The notes: generated from the letters alone by a model not told the origin. DNA of 64,000 nt from Mycolicibacterium sediminis (GCF_010731735.1 NZ_AP022588.1:5394001-5458000), one strand, 5' to 3'. Positions 40,519 through 50,176 are shown, numbered from the stretch's first letter. Numbers and translations: made by a program.

Positions 40519-41466
40519 TCAGCCGCTGACGGCCGAGTCACCTGCTGTCCACCGGACCCCGCACCCGACGGCCATCTCCTCGATGGCGAACCCGTTGGCG
40601 GCGCCGAACTCGAGAGCCTCGGCCGGCAGTTCGGAGCGCGTACTGAGCGCTATCACCGCAGGTCCGGCACCTGAGAGCACCGCTGCCACTCCACAACGGC
40701 GCAGGATGCCGATGTATTCCGCCGAGGCAGGCATCGCCGGCGCCCGCTGAGGCTGGTGCAGTCGATCCTCGGTGGCCTCGAGTAGCAGGTCGGGCCGCTC
40801 GGCGAGGGCGACGACGAGCAGCGCGGCGCGGCTCAAGTTGAAGCGCGCATCCACGTGACTGACCGCGTCCGGAAGGAGCACCCGGGTCTCGGCCGTCGAC
40901 GACCGCACCTGCGGGATCGCGGGGAACAGGCGGATGTCGGGATGCAGTCGCAACGGGGCCGCCGCATACCGGGGCAACGGCACCTCGCTCTCCGTCCACG
41001 ACACGACGGCGCCACCCAGAACCGCGGCCGACGCGTTGTCCGGGTGTCCTTCGAATTCGGAGGACAGCTGGATGAGTTCGTCCTTCGTGAGGGTTCGCGA
41101 ATCCGATTGCGCGATCAGCCCGTTGGCCGCGGCCAAGCCACCCACGACGGCAGCAGCCGAGGATCCCAACCCGCGCGAATGCGGAATCCTGTTGCGACAC
41201 TTGACGATGAGTCCGGGGACCTTCACGTCCGCCGACAACAATCCATGCTCGATCGCCCGGACCACGAGGTGCGACGAGTCGAGGGGCACCTGGCCTTCGC
41301 CTTCGCCGGATACCTCGACGGTGATCCCGGATTCGGCTGTCTCGACCTCGATTTCGTCGTACAGGCTCAGCGCGAGGCCGAGGCTGTCGAAACCGGGGCC
41401 CAGGTTGGCACTCGACGCCGGAACGGTGGCGCGGGCGGTCAATCCCGGCGACAGGGTATGCGTCAC
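40519..41466 (-). CDS. thrB: Homoserine kinase
   Basis: 315 aa, GHMP kinase. Phosphorylates homoserine for threonine synthesis. Motifs: VPASSANLGPGFDSLGLAL at the N-terminus, ATP loop PHSRGLGSSAAAVVGG, and the C-terminal VLSGAGPAVIAL. The GTG at 41466 overlaps the thrC stop (GTGA), the usual coupling in this operon. The C-terminal stretch with RAPAMPASAEYIGILRR fits the family. Confidence 0.95.
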   Translation of the reverse strand: MTHTLSPGLTARATVPASSANLGPGFDSLGLALSLYDEIEVETAESGITVEVSGEGEGQVPLDSSHLVVRAIEHGLLSADVKVPGLIVKCRNRIPHSRGLGSSAAAVVGGLAAANGLIAQSDSRTLTKDELIQLSSEFEGHPDNASAAVLGGAVVSWTESEVPLPRYAAAPLRLHPDIRLFPAIPQVRSSTAETRVLLPDAVSHVDARFNLSRAALLVVALAERPDLLLEATEDRLHQPQRAPAMPASAEYIGILRRCGVAAVLSGAGPAVIALSTRSELPAEALEFGAANGFAIEEMAVGCGVRWTAGDSAVSG

Positions 41467-42545
41467 ACCAGACCCAGGGCGGCGACCACGGCGACCGGAT
41501 CGACGGGTACCGGCATCACCTGCGGCATACCCTTGAGAGCCGTGTCGGGATCCTTGAGTCCGTTGCCGGTGACGGTGCAGACCACGGTCGAGCCCTTTGC
41601 CACCCAGCCGTCCTCGACCGACTTGAGCAGGCCGGCGACGCTGGCCGCCGACGCTGGCTCGACGAACACGCCCTCGCTGCGGGCGATCAGGTGGTACGCG
41701 GCGAGGATCTCGTCGTCGGTGGCAGCCAGGAACTTGCCGCCGGACTGCTGCTGCGCCTCGACGGCCGAGTTCCACGACGCCGGGGCGCCGATCCGGATCG
41801 CCGTCGCGATGGTCTCGGGGTTCTTGACCGGCGCGCCCTCGACCAGCGGGGCCGCGCCCGCCGCCTGCGTGCCGAGCATCTTGGGCAACCGGTCGCTCAG
41901 GCCGTCTCGGTGGTACTCCGAGTAGCCCTTCCAGTAGGCGGTGATGTTTCCGGCATTTCCGACCGGCAGGGCGTGCACGTCGGGCGCGGTACCGAGTGCG
42001 TCGACGATCTCGAACGCGGCGGTCTTCTGCCCTTCGATGCGATAGGGGTTGACCGAGTTGACCAGCGCCACGGTCGGGAAGTCCGCGGTCAGCTTGCGCG
42101 CGAGTTCCAGGCAGTCGTCGAAGTTGCCCTCGACCTGGATGATCTTCGCGCCGTGCATGACGGCCTGGGCCAGCTTGCCCATCGCGATCTTGCCCTGCGG
42201 GATGAGAACGGCACAGGTGATGCCCGCCTTCGCGGCGTAGGCGGCGGCCGATGCCGACGTGTTGCCCGTCGATGCGCAGAGCACGGCCTTCTGGCCGCGC
42301 GCCACGGACTCGGTCACGGCCACGGTCATTCCGCGGTCCTTGAACGATCCCGTCGGATTGAGGCCCTCGACCTTCAAATGCACCGTGCAGCCGGTGAGTT
42401 CGCTGATCCGCGTCGCGTGGATGAGCGGAGTCGCACCCTCGTGCAGGGTGATCGGCGTCCAGGAGTCCTCGATGGGCAACCGGTCACGGTAGGCGCCGAT
42501 CAATCCGGGCCAGGGCTTGTGAACGGCAGTACCGATGGGGCTCAT
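41463..42545 (-). CDS. thrC: Threonine synthase
   Basis: 360 aa, PLP fold type II. Converts O-phosphohomoserine to threonine. The PLP Lys69 is in NPTGSFKDRGM; the phosphate-binding loop in CASTGNTSASAAAYAAKAG; the tail VVCTVTGNGLKDPD is typical of class II threonine synthases. The ATG at 42545 follows GGAAGGA and overlaps the hom stop (ATGA), so the enzymes are made in pathway order. Confidence 0.96.
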   Translation of the reverse strand: MSPIGTAVHKPWPGLIGAYRDRLPIEDSWTPITLHEGATPLIHATRISELTGCTVHLKVEGLNPTGSFKDRGMTVAVTESVARGQKAVLCASTGNTSASAAAYAAKAGITCAVLIPQGKIAMGKLAQAVMHGAKIIQVEGNFDDCLELARKLTADFPTVALVNSVNPYRIEGQKTAAFEIVDALGTAPDVHALPVGNAGNITAYWKGYSEYHRDGLSDRLPKMLGTQAAGAAPLVEGAPVKNPETIATAIRIGAPASWNSAVEAQQQSGGKFLAATDDEILAAYHLIARSEGVFVEPASAASVAGLLKSVEDGWVAKGSTVVCTVTGNGLKDPDTALKGMPQVMPVPVDPVAVVAALGLV

Positions 42546-43867
42546 TCGCTCGTTCCTTCCAGGCGGAGCACGCTGTTGATCTCCTGCACGACGTCGAGGT
42601 CGGCGAGGGCGTCCACGGTCTCGGAGAGCGCGGCGTCGGTGGCGCGGTGCGTGACGACGACGATGCGCGCACCGCACGGCTGCCCACCCTCGTCGACCAT
42701 GCCCTCCTGTCGGACCTCGGCGATGCTGACCTCACGCTTGCCGAATTCCGCTGCGACGGCGGACAGCACACCCGGCCGGTCGGCGACGTTCATCGAGACG
42801 TAGTAGCGGGTCGGGATGAAACCGATGGGGGCGATCGGGAGCTGGGCGTACTTGGACTCGCGGGGGCCGAGGCCACCCTGCACGCGGTTGCGGGCAGCCA
42901 TGACGAGATCGCCCATCACCGCGGATGCCGTCGGAGCGCCACCGGCGCCCTGTCCGTAGAACATCAGGCGGCCGGCGGCCTCGGCTTCGACGACCACGGC
43001 GTTGAACGCGCCGTTGACGGTGGCCAGCGGGTGGCTCAGCGGCACCAGTGCCGGGTACACGCGGGCCGAGACGCGCTGTTGCCCTTCGTCGTTCGTGAGC
43101 CGCTCACAGATGGCGAGCAGCTTGATGTTGCATCCGAGGGCCTTGGCCGACGCGATGTCCTCGGCGGTGACCTTGGTGATGCCCTCGCGGTAGACGTCGT
43201 CCGCGGTGACCCGGGTGTGGAACGCGATGGAGGCGAGGATCGCCGCCTTGGCGGCCGCGTCGTAGCCCTCGACGTCCGCGGTCGGGTCTGCCTCCGCGTA
43301 TCCGAGCGCGCCGGCGTCGGCGAGGGCGTCCGCGTAATCGGCGCCAGTGTCGTTCATCGCCGAGAGGATGTAGTTGGTGGTGCCGTTGACGATTCCGGCC
43401 ACGCGCAACACGGTGTCACCCGCCAGCGACTGGGTCAGTGGGCGGATCACCGGGATCGCCCCCGCCACCGCGGCCTCGAAGTACAGGTCGACGCGGGCGT
43501 GCTCGGCGGCTTGGGCCAGTTCCCCGGTGGACTGCGCCATCAGGGCCTTGTTGGCGGTGACGACGGACTTGCCGTGCTCGAGGGCGCTGAGGATCGCCTT
43601 GCGGGCCGGTTCGACCGGGCCCATCAACTCGATCACGATGTCGACGTCGTCGCGCTCGACGAGCGCCTGCACGTCGTCGGTCAGCAGGTCGATCGGCACA
43701 CCCCGGTCGTCGGCCACCCGCCGAACGCCGATGCCGCGCAGTACGAGCGGCGCACCGACGCGGGCGGCCAGGTCGGTGGCGCTCGCCTCGATGATCCGAA
43801 CGACCTCGCTGCCGACGTTGCCGAGTCCGAGGACCGCCAAGCCGATGGGCCGATGCGTTTCCGTCAT
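42542..43867 (-). CDS. hom: Homoserine dehydrogenase
   Basis: 441 aa. Reduces aspartate semialdehyde to homoserine, the branch point to threonine and methionine. N-terminal NAD(P) fold GLAVLGLGNVGSEVVRI; catalytic region GYAEADPTADVEGYDAAAK with the conserved Glu/Asp; C-terminal ACT domain from about residue 355 (YYVSMNVADRPGVLSAVAAEF), which is expected to mediate threonine feedback inhibition. Coupled to lysA and thrC by 4-bp overlaps on both sides. Confidence 0.96.
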   Translation of the reverse strand: MTETHRPIGLAVLGLGNVGSEVVRIIEASATDLAARVGAPLVLRGIGVRRVADDRGVPIDLLTDDVQALVERDDVDIVIELMGPVEPARKAILSALEHGKSVVTANKALMAQSTGELAQAAEHARVDLYFEAAVAGAIPVIRPLTQSLAGDTVLRVAGIVNGTTNYILSAMNDTGADYADALADAGALGYAEADPTADVEGYDAAAKAAILASIAFHTRVTADDVYREGITKVTAEDIASAKALGCNIKLLAICERLTNDEGQQRVSARVYPALVPLSHPLATVNGAFNAVVVEAEAAGRLMFYGQGAGGAPTASAVMGDLVMAARNRVQGGLGPRESKYAQLPIAPIGFIPTRYYVSMNVADRPGVLSAVAAEFGKREVSIAEVRQEGMVDEGGQPCGARIVVVTHRATDAALSETVDALADLDVVQEINSVLRLEGTSE

Positions 43868-45285
43868 GTGTTCCTTACCTCCAGGCTGAGCAGGTCGTCG
43901 GTGGTCTCGCGGCGCAGGACGAGTCGTGAGACACCGTCCCGCACGGCCACCACCGCGGGGCGTCCGAGCAGGTTGTACCGGCTGGACATCGAGTAGCAGT
44001 AGGCGCCGGTCGCGGCGACGCCGATCAGGTCACCGGGCACGACGTCGTCGGACACCCAGGTGTCACGCACGACGATGTCTCCACTCTCGCAATGCTTTCC
44101 GACGATGCGTGCCAGTGTCGGCGGGGCGTCGCTGGTCCGCGAGACGAGCCGCGCGTCGTACTCCGCGTCGTACAGGGACGTGCGGATGTTGTCGCTCATG
44201 CCGCCGTCGACGCTGACGTACCGCCGGTGCGCGGTCGGGCTGATCGCGACGTCCTTGACGGTTCCCACCTCGTACAGGGTGATGGTTCCGGGACCCGCGA
44301 TCGCACGGCCCGGCTCGACGACGAGGTCGGGCGACGGAAGGCCCACGGCGGCGGACTCGTTGCGCACGATCGCCCACAGCTTGTCGGCGAGTTCGGCCAT
44401 CGGCGGCGGGTCGTCCTGCGGCAGGTAGGAGATGCCCAGACCGCCGCCGAGGTCGACGATGGAGATCTGCGAGGTCTTCTCGACGCCGAACTCGGCGACC
44501 ACGTCGCGCAGCAGCCCGATGACGCGCCGGGCGGCGATCTCGAAGCCGGCGACGTCGAAGATCTGCGAACCGATGTGGCTGTGCAGGCCGACGAGGCGCA
44601 GGTTGTCGGCGGCGAACACCCGACGGACGGCGTCGATGGCCGCACCGCTGGCCAGGGACAGACCGAACTTCTGGTCTTCGTGGGCGGTCGAGATGAACTC
44701 GTGGGTGTGGGCTTCGACGCCGACGGTGACGCGGACGAGGACGTCCTGCACCACACCGGCCGCACCGGCGATGGCGTCGAGGCGCTCGATCTCGATGAGC
44801 GAGTCCAGGACGACGTGGCCGACACCGGCTTCGACGGCCATCGTCAGTTCGGCGACCGACTTGTTGTTGCCGTGCAGGGCGATTCGCTCCGGCGGGAAGT
44901 TCGCGTTGAGGGCGACGGCCAGCTCGCCGCCGCTGCACACGTCGAGCGCCAGTCCCTCCTGGTCGATCCACGTCGCGATCTCCGTGCACAGGAACGCCTT
45001 CGCGGCGTAGCGCACGTGCTCGCCACCACCGAAGGCCGCCGCGATGTCGCGGCAGCGCGTGCGGAAGTCGTCCTCGTCGATGACGAACAGCGGGGTGCCG
45101 TAGTCGGCCGCGAGCCGGCTCACCGGGACACCGGCGATCGACAGTTCACCATCGTCACCGCGAACGGCGTTGCGGGGCCACACGTTCGGTGCGATGAGCA
45201 GGATCTCGTCGGCCGACGTCGGCCGCGCCGGGGTGCCGCCGTGGTGTTTGTCTTCCGCGTGACGCGGACCTGCGGGGTGCGCCAT
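43864..45285 (-). CDS. lysA: Diaminopimelate decarboxylase
   Basis: 473 aa, PLP fold type III. Last step of lysine synthesis from meso-diaminopimelate, which is also a peptidoglycan precursor. PLP Lys96 in RYAAKAFLC; HSHIGSQIFD; SVDGGMSDNIR; the C-terminal CESGDIVVRD supplies the active-site Cys and Glu of the neighbouring subunit. The ATG at 45285 shares one base with the argS stop (TAATG). Its stop overlaps hom by 4 bp. Confidence 0.96.
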   Translation of the reverse strand: MAHPAGPRHAEDKHHGGTPARPTSADEILLIAPNVWPRNAVRGDDGELSIAGVPVSRLAADYGTPLFVIDEDDFRTRCRDIAAAFGGGEHVRYAAKAFLCTEIATWIDQEGLALDVCSGGELAVALNANFPPERIALHGNNKSVAELTMAVEAGVGHVVLDSLIEIERLDAIAGAAGVVQDVLVRVTVGVEAHTHEFISTAHEDQKFGLSLASGAAIDAVRRVFAADNLRLVGLHSHIGSQIFDVAGFEIAARRVIGLLRDVVAEFGVEKTSQISIVDLGGGLGISYLPQDDPPPMAELADKLWAIVRNESAAVGLPSPDLVVEPGRAIAGPGTITLYEVGTVKDVAISPTAHRRYVSVDGGMSDNIRTSLYDAEYDARLVSRTSDAPPTLARIVGKHCESGDIVVRDTWVSDDVVPGDLIGVAATGAYCYSMSSRYNLLGRPAVVAVRDGVSRLVLRRETTDDLLSLEVRNT

Positions 45286-46937
45286 TACATGCGCTCCGGA
45301 GCGCTCACGCCGAGGATCTGCAGACCGTTGGCGATGACCTGACGAGTGGCTGCGCACAGCGCGAGGCGGGCGGCGTTCAGGTCGCCGGGCTCCTCGTCGC
45401 CCTGCGGCAGCACGCGGCAGCTGTCGTAGAACCGGTGGTAGTCACCGGCGAGGTCCTCGAGGTAGCGGCACACGCGGTGCGGTTCACGCAGGGACACGGC
45501 GCTGTTCAGCACGCGCGGGAACTCACCGATGGAGCGCATCAGGGCGCCCTCGCGGTCGTGGTTCAGCAGGTGGAGGTGGCTGACGTCGGCCACGATGTTC
45601 AGGTCGGCGGCGCTGCGGGCGAGTGCGGACAGCCGCGCGTGCGCGTATTGCACGTAGTAGACGGGGTTCTCGCTCGACGCACTCGACCACAGCTGCAGGT
45701 CGATGTCGATGGGACTGTCCACCGAGCTGCGGATGAGGACGTACCGGGCGGCGTCGACGCCGATCGCATCGACCAGGTCGTCGAGGGTGATGACGGTGCC
45801 CGCACGCTTGCTCATGCGGATGGGCTGACCGTCGCGCACCAGGTTGACCATCTGGCCGATGAGCACCTCGACGGTGTCTGGGTCGTCGCCCAGCGCAGCC
45901 GCGGCCGCCTTCAGGCGCGCGATGTAGCCGTGGTGGTCGGCGCCCAGCATGTAGATGCACAGGTCGAAGCCGCGCTGCCGCTTGTCCAGGAAGTAGGCCA
46001 GATCGCCGGCGATGTAGGCGGCGTTGCCGTCGCTCTTGATGACGACGCGGTCCTTGTCGTCACCGAACTCGGTGGTGCGCAACCACGTCGCGCCGTCCTT
46101 CTCGTAGATGCTGCCGGTCTCGCGCAGCTTCGCGATGGCCTGGTCGACGCGGCCGGACGTGTGCATCGAGTCTTCGTGGGTGTACACGTCGAAGTCGGTG
46201 CCGAAGTCGTGCAGCGAGTTCTTGATGTGGGTGAACATCAAGTCGACGCCGATGGCGCGGAACGTCTCCTGCCGCTCGGCGTCCGGCAGGTCGAGGACGT
46301 CGGGGACCTGAGCGGTCACCTGGGCGGCGATGTCGACGATGTAGTCGCCGGCGTAGCCGTCCTCGGGCGCGGTTTCACCCTTGGCGGCGGCGACCAGCGA
46401 CCGCGCGAACCGGTCGATCTGCGCGCCGTGGTCGTTGAAGTAGTACTCGCGGACCACCTCAGCGCCCTGCGTACTGAGCAGCCGGCCCAGAGCGTCGCCG
46501 ACCGCGGCCCAGCGGGTGCCGCCGATGTGGATCGGACCCGTCGGGTTGGCCGAGACGAACTCGAGGTTGACCTTGACGCCGGCGAGGTCGGTGGAGTTCC
46601 CGTACGTGGCGCCGGCCTCGAGCACGTTGGCGACGACGACGCCCTGCGCGGACGCCTCGATCCGCAGGTTCACGAAACCGGGCCCGGCGACGTCGGCTGC
46701 CTCGATCCCGTTCGCGGAAGCCAGCGCCTCGGCGAGCCAGCCAGCGAATTCGCGCGGGTTGGTGCCGACCTTCTTGGCCACCTGCAGTGCGAGGTTGGTG
46801 GCGTAGTCACCGTGCTCGGGGTTGCGCGGCCGCTCGACGGTCACGGTCGCCGGCAGAGCGGCGGCATCGAGGCCACGCTCAGCCAGAACCGCCGCGGCAG
46901 TGGTCTTGAGCAGCTCGGCCAGATCGGCGGGGGTCAC
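45285..46937 (-). CDS. argS: Arginyl-tRNA synthetase
   Basis: 550 aa, class I. The HIGH-type signature reads HIGGTRWAAVGDALGR and the MSK-type loop reads RMSKRAGTVI. The N-terminal ArgRS-specific domain (residues 1-100) and the C-terminal DALR anticodon-binding domain ending in LQILGVSAPERM are complete. It is the first gene of the argS-lysA-hom-thrC-thrB operon; an unusual hairpin lies 112 bp upstream. It faces away from the tRNA-Arg gene that encodes one of its substrates. Confidence 0.96.
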   Translation of the reverse strand: MTPADLAELLKTTAAAVLAERGLDAAALPATVTVERPRNPEHGDYATNLALQVAKKVGTNPREFAGWLAEALASANGIEAADVAGPGFVNLRIEASAQGVVVANVLEAGATYGNSTDLAGVKVNLEFVSANPTGPIHIGGTRWAAVGDALGRLLSTQGAEVVREYYFNDHGAQIDRFARSLVAAAKGETAPEDGYAGDYIVDIAAQVTAQVPDVLDLPDAERQETFRAIGVDLMFTHIKNSLHDFGTDFDVYTHEDSMHTSGRVDQAIAKLRETGSIYEKDGATWLRTTEFGDDKDRVVIKSDGNAAYIAGDLAYFLDKRQRGFDLCIYMLGADHHGYIARLKAAAAALGDDPDTVEVLIGQMVNLVRDGQPIRMSKRAGTVITLDDLVDAIGVDAARYVLIRSSVDSPIDIDLQLWSSASSENPVYYVQYAHARLSALARSAADLNIVADVSHLHLLNHDREGALMRSIGEFPRVLNSAVSLREPHRVCRYLEDLAGDYHRFYDSCRVLPQGDEEPGDLNAARLALCAATRQVIANGLQILGVSAPERM

Positions 46938-47048
46938 GGGGCACCATCCTATGGTCTGGGGTGGTCACGACCCGAATCGGTTTCCGGCCGGGCGTGCGGC
47001 TGGGCGTCGGTTGCGGCTGGGCGCGGCCGCGTCCGACGCGTCACCGGT

Positions 47049-47107
47049 GCCGTACGTGCGAGTACGGCGGCCCGACGCTGATTTCCCGCCGTACCCGCAC
47101 GTACGGC
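47049..47107. repeat. Near-perfect 22-bp inverted repeat upstream of argS
   Basis: Arms 47049-47070 and 47086-47107 match at 21 of 22 positions and are separated by 15 bp. The single mismatch becomes a U-G pair in a minus-strand RNA, so an argS-side transcript could form an uninterrupted 22-bp stem. The arms are themselves built from GTACG/CGTAC motifs, and another CGTACGGC lies just downstream at 47131. Confidence 0.8.
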
Positions 47108-47186
47108 TGATCGGGCGACGTACGGCCGGGGTCGAGGGATGCGTTAGGCTGTCGAAGCCCAACGGCGCTGGGGTGCACGTCCCCGC

Positions 47187-47262
47187 GCCCCCGTAGCTCA
47201 GGGGATAGAGCGTCCGCCTCCGGAGCGGAAGGCCGCAGGTTCGAATCCTGCCGGGGGCACCA
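47187..47262 (+). tRNA. tRNA-Arg(CCG)
   Basis: The cloverleaf is intact: acceptor GCCCCCG paired with CGGGGGC, D-loop AGCTCAGGGGATAGAGC, anticodon loop CTCCGGA (anticodon CCG, reads CGG), T-arm GCAGGTTCGAATCCTGC. Discriminator A, and CCA is encoded (47260-47262). It lies 250 bp from argS on the opposite strand. Confidence 0.97.
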
Positions 47263-47956
47263 CCACCTTTTACGCGGCCCTTACGGCGCTGTCTGCATCG
47301 CCCATCAAGATTGCCCATCAAGCCACCGCCTAGCACTGCCCGATGAGGCATGGACGCTTCGCGTTGTTCCTCAGCGCATCTGCGCGGCCAGTCCGGCACC
47401 ACACCATCGCGCACCTCTTCGGCGCACCCACCGTCACGTTCTCTGAACCGCGACTGTCCGCGCGTCGTTCCCGACATTGACACACGGTCTTTGTACCATC
47501 CTTTGATTCGCTAAACGTTTGCTGACAGCGAAGGCGTGGGAGGGGCTCTGCGGGTTACGCCTGCCGCTGGATAACCCGGCGAGTACGGGACGGCCACCAC
47601 ATAGCGACAACGCTTGGTACTTAGCGACGACCCTCAGTTGCGGAATGGTTCCGTCGTGTAATTCCGCGGGCAACTGTCGTTCTAGTCAAAATGACTGCGG
47701 CACAACATAACTGATCCAGGTCACTGCTTTTCGGTGAGATTCGAGGCATGTGCACCGATCATTTGCCTGATGGATTGATACGCCCCATCGCGATGTTGGC
47801 TACCTTCCCATGAATCAGTGAAGCCAATCTGCACGCGCCCGACGCGTGCGCACCCACTTGTTACGAGAACGTTGCCAAGATTGCTCGCTGATGCAACACT
47901 CTGCGATGTCACGCAGCGCAGGGGCGCCGCGACAGATCCAGGGGGAGCACCTTTTC
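47263..47956. other. Intergenic region between tRNA-Arg and the PGRS gene
   Basis: About 690 bp with lower GC than its neighbours and no convincing gene; a 63-codon frame at 47519-47710 has poor codon bias. It holds a short direct repeat GCCCATCAAG near 47300-47325, an AT-rich segment around 47690-47780, and an inverted repeat GCACGCG-N5-CGCGTGC (47831-47849) about 110 bp before the PGRS start that could be an operator. A TTGACA at about 47474 has no well-placed -10 partner. Confidence 0.5.
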
Positions 47957-50167
47957 ATGTCCAAGCATCGTGTACAGCGGACCAACCGCCCGATGATGAT
48001 CACCGCGGTCGCCGGAGCCGGTGTCCTGCTGTCCGCACCGGCCGCAGCCATGCTGGTGACTCCGGCACAGGCGCAGGCCCAGGCCGGCCTACCCGACCTG
48101 AGCAGTCTCTTCGGCAGCGCGTTCAGCGGGGGCGCGGGAATCGATCCGGCCACGCTGCTCGACCCGGTGTTCGACATCGCCGGACTGATTCCGGGAGTCA
48201 ACATCTTCGTCGGCAATGGCGCTGACGGCACGGCCGCGTCGCCGGATGGCAAGGCTGCCGGGATCTTCGCCGGCAACGGCGGCACCGGCTACACCTCAGC
48301 GGTCGCGAACGGCTCGAAGGGCGGTAACGGCGGTGCCGGTGGCATGTTCATCGGCAACGGCGGCAACGGCGGCAACGGCGCGCGCGGAACCCAGGGCGCG
48401 ACCGGCACGGTGGGCACGATTGGCGCGACCGGCGGCCAGGGTGGCGACGGCGGTAAGGGCGGCGACGGCGGCAACGGTGGCAACGGCAGTTCGTTCCTGG
48501 GGCGCGGTGGCAACGCGGGCAGCGGCAGCGACGGTGGCGACGGCGGGACCGGCGGAACCGGCTACACGGGTGCGAACGGTGTCGCCGCAGGACAGAGTGG
48601 CGAGAACGGCGGCGACGGCGGCAAGGGCGGAGCTGCCGGAGCTGGAGGTGTCGCGGGCACCGCAGGCAAGGGCAGCTTCTTCTACTTCATCAGCAACGTC
48701 GGACAGTCGGGCATCGGCGGGCTCTTCGGCGCGGCCGGGTTGGGTGGCGCCGGCGGTGGCGGCGGCGCAGGCGCACCCGCCGACGCGAATGTCGCCGCCG
48801 GCAGCGGTGGCAACGGGGGCAACGGGGGCGAGGGTGGCGCAGGACAGAACGACCTGCCCGGCGGTACCGGCGGCGTAGGCGGCGCTGGCGGCATCGGCGG
48901 GACCGGTACCGCGACGAAGGCCCCCGGGGTCGGCGGCGCTGGAGGCATGGGCGGTAAGGGAGGCGTTGCCGACAACGGCGGCACATTCGGCAACGGGGGC
49001 CAGGGTGGTGCCGGCGGCGCCGGTGGCTTCTTCGGCGACGGGGCGACCGGCGGTGTGGGCGGAGTCGGCGGCGCCGGTGCTGCTGGGACCGCGACCGGCG
49101 CAGGGTTCGGCGGCGGCGGAGGAGGCGGCGGAGGAGTGGCCACCGTCAACTCCTCCAACGGCGGCAATGTCACCAACGGCAAGGCCATTGGCGGCGCCGG
49201 CGGGGTCGGCGGGGCCGGCACCGGCACCGCTGCGGGCGGACGCGGCGGCACCGGCGGTGTTGGAGCAGTCGTCGCCAGCGGCTCAGGCGCCTCCGTCACC
49301 GGCACGGCTACCGGCGGAGCCGGTGGAGCCGGTGGCACCAACAACGGCATCGGCGGCAATGGCGGTGCGGCCTACCTCGTCGCGGCGCCCGATTCGCGAG
49401 GCATTGCCGACGGCCAGACCACCGGCGGCACCGTCGGCAACTCCGGCAACGCAGCGAACGCGACGGGCGGCCAGGGCGGAGCCGGCATCGACGGCGGTCG
49501 CGGCGGCGACGGCTACTTCGGCGAACTCGAGGCAGGGCAGGGCGGCATCGTCTTCGGTCAGTCCACCGGCGGTGCCGGCGGCAGCGGCACCGGCACCGGC
49601 AGCGTCGGCGGTCGCGGCGGAAGCTCGGACATCCAGGGCGCCAAGGTGACTCCGAACGGTCTGGGCGGTAACTCGGGCGGCAGCGGTGGAACGGCAAGCG
49701 GCACCGCCAGCGGTGGCGCCGGCGGCAATGCCACCGGTGGCGGCACGGGCGGTTTCGGCGGCAACTCATCACTCGCTGCCGGCGGAGCCAACGCCGGGGC
49801 CACCGGTACGTCTCGCGGCGGAGCCGGTGGCGACGGCGTCGCCGGCGGCACGGGTGGTCGAGGCGGCGACAGCCGATTCATCGCACTGGACCCAGGGAGT
49901 TCAAACACTGGCGGCGTCGCCACCGGTGGGCAGGGAGGGACCGGAACCGGACCGGGTACCGGCACCGGCGGTAGGGGCGGCGACGGCAACGTCAACGCGC
50001 TGCAGGGCGGCTCGATCACCAACGGGACTGCGACCGGCGGCCGCGGCGGCAACGGCAGCAACAACAAGACCGGCGGCGGTGGCGGCGAGGGCAACGTTCA
50101 GAACGGCGGCGGCCAGCCGTCCACCGGGCAGTCGAATACCGGCGCGAGCGGCGCAGACAACTCGTAG
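47957..50167 (+). CDS. Secreted PGRS-type glycine-rich repeat protein lacking a PE domain
   Basis: 736 aa. Residues 1-42 are a Sec signal peptide (basic N-terminus, VAGAGVLLSAPAAAML, AQA cleavage). A short linker (SLFGSAFSGGAGIDPATLL, about 45-80) leads into a PGRS domain of more than 600 residues made of GGxGGxGG and GGNGG repeats with periodic Ser/Thr/Val-rich breaks such as GGMFIGNGG. In M. tuberculosis such domains follow a PE domain; here a signal peptide takes its place, so export would be by Sec rather than type VII secretion. The PGRS fold is expected to be polyglycine-II-like sheets. The ATG at 47957 follows GGGGGAG. A strong terminator follows. Cell-surface location is an inference; function unknown. 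Confidence 0.88.
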   Translation: MSKHRVQRTNRPMMITAVAGAGVLLSAPAAAMLVTPAQAQAQAGLPDLSSLFGSAFSGGAGIDPATLLDPVFDIAGLIPGVNIFVGNGADGTAASPDGKAAGIFAGNGGTGYTSAVANGSKGGNGGAGGMFIGNGGNGGNGARGTQGATGTVGTIGATGGQGGDGGKGGDGGNGGNGSSFLGRGGNAGSGSDGGDGGTGGTGYTGANGVAAGQSGENGGDGGKGGAAGAGGVAGTAGKGSFFYFISNVGQSGIGGLFGAAGLGGAGGGGGAGAPADANVAAGSGGNGGNGGEGGAGQNDLPGGTGGVGGAGGIGGTGTATKAPGVGGAGGMGGKGGVADNGGTFGNGGQGGAGGAGGFFGDGATGGVGGVGGAGAAGTATGAGFGGGGGGGGGVATVNSSNGGNVTNGKAIGGAGGVGGAGTGTAAGGRGGTGGVGAVVASGSGASVTGTATGGAGGAGGTNNGIGGNGGAAYLVAAPDSRGIADGQTTGGTVGNSGNAANATGGQGGAGIDGGRGGDGYFGELEAGQGGIVFGQSTGGAGGSGTGTGSVGGRGGSSDIQGAKVTPNGLGGNSGGSGGTASGTASGGAGGNATGGGTGGFGGNSSLAAGGANAGATGTSRGGAGGDGVAGGTGGRGGDSRFIALDPGSSNTGGVATGGQGGTGTGPGTGTGGRGGDGNVNALQGGSITNGTATGGRGGNGSNNKTGGGGGEGNVQNGGGQPSTGQSNTGASGADNS

Positions 50168-50176
50168 GACGGAAAG

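Noticed and set aside
47187..47350. tRNA-Arg as integration site of a genomic island
   Set aside because: I find no second copy of the tRNA 3' end, no integrase and no phage genes in the following 16 kb.
47519..47710. 63-codon frame in the tRNA-PGRS gap
   Set aside because: Codon bias is unlike its neighbours, no ribosome site is present and the product has no recognisable pattern.
48289..50094. Pro-rich open frames on the minus strand opposite the PGRS gene
   Set aside because: They mirror the GGN/GGC repeat on the coding strand and have no independent evidence.
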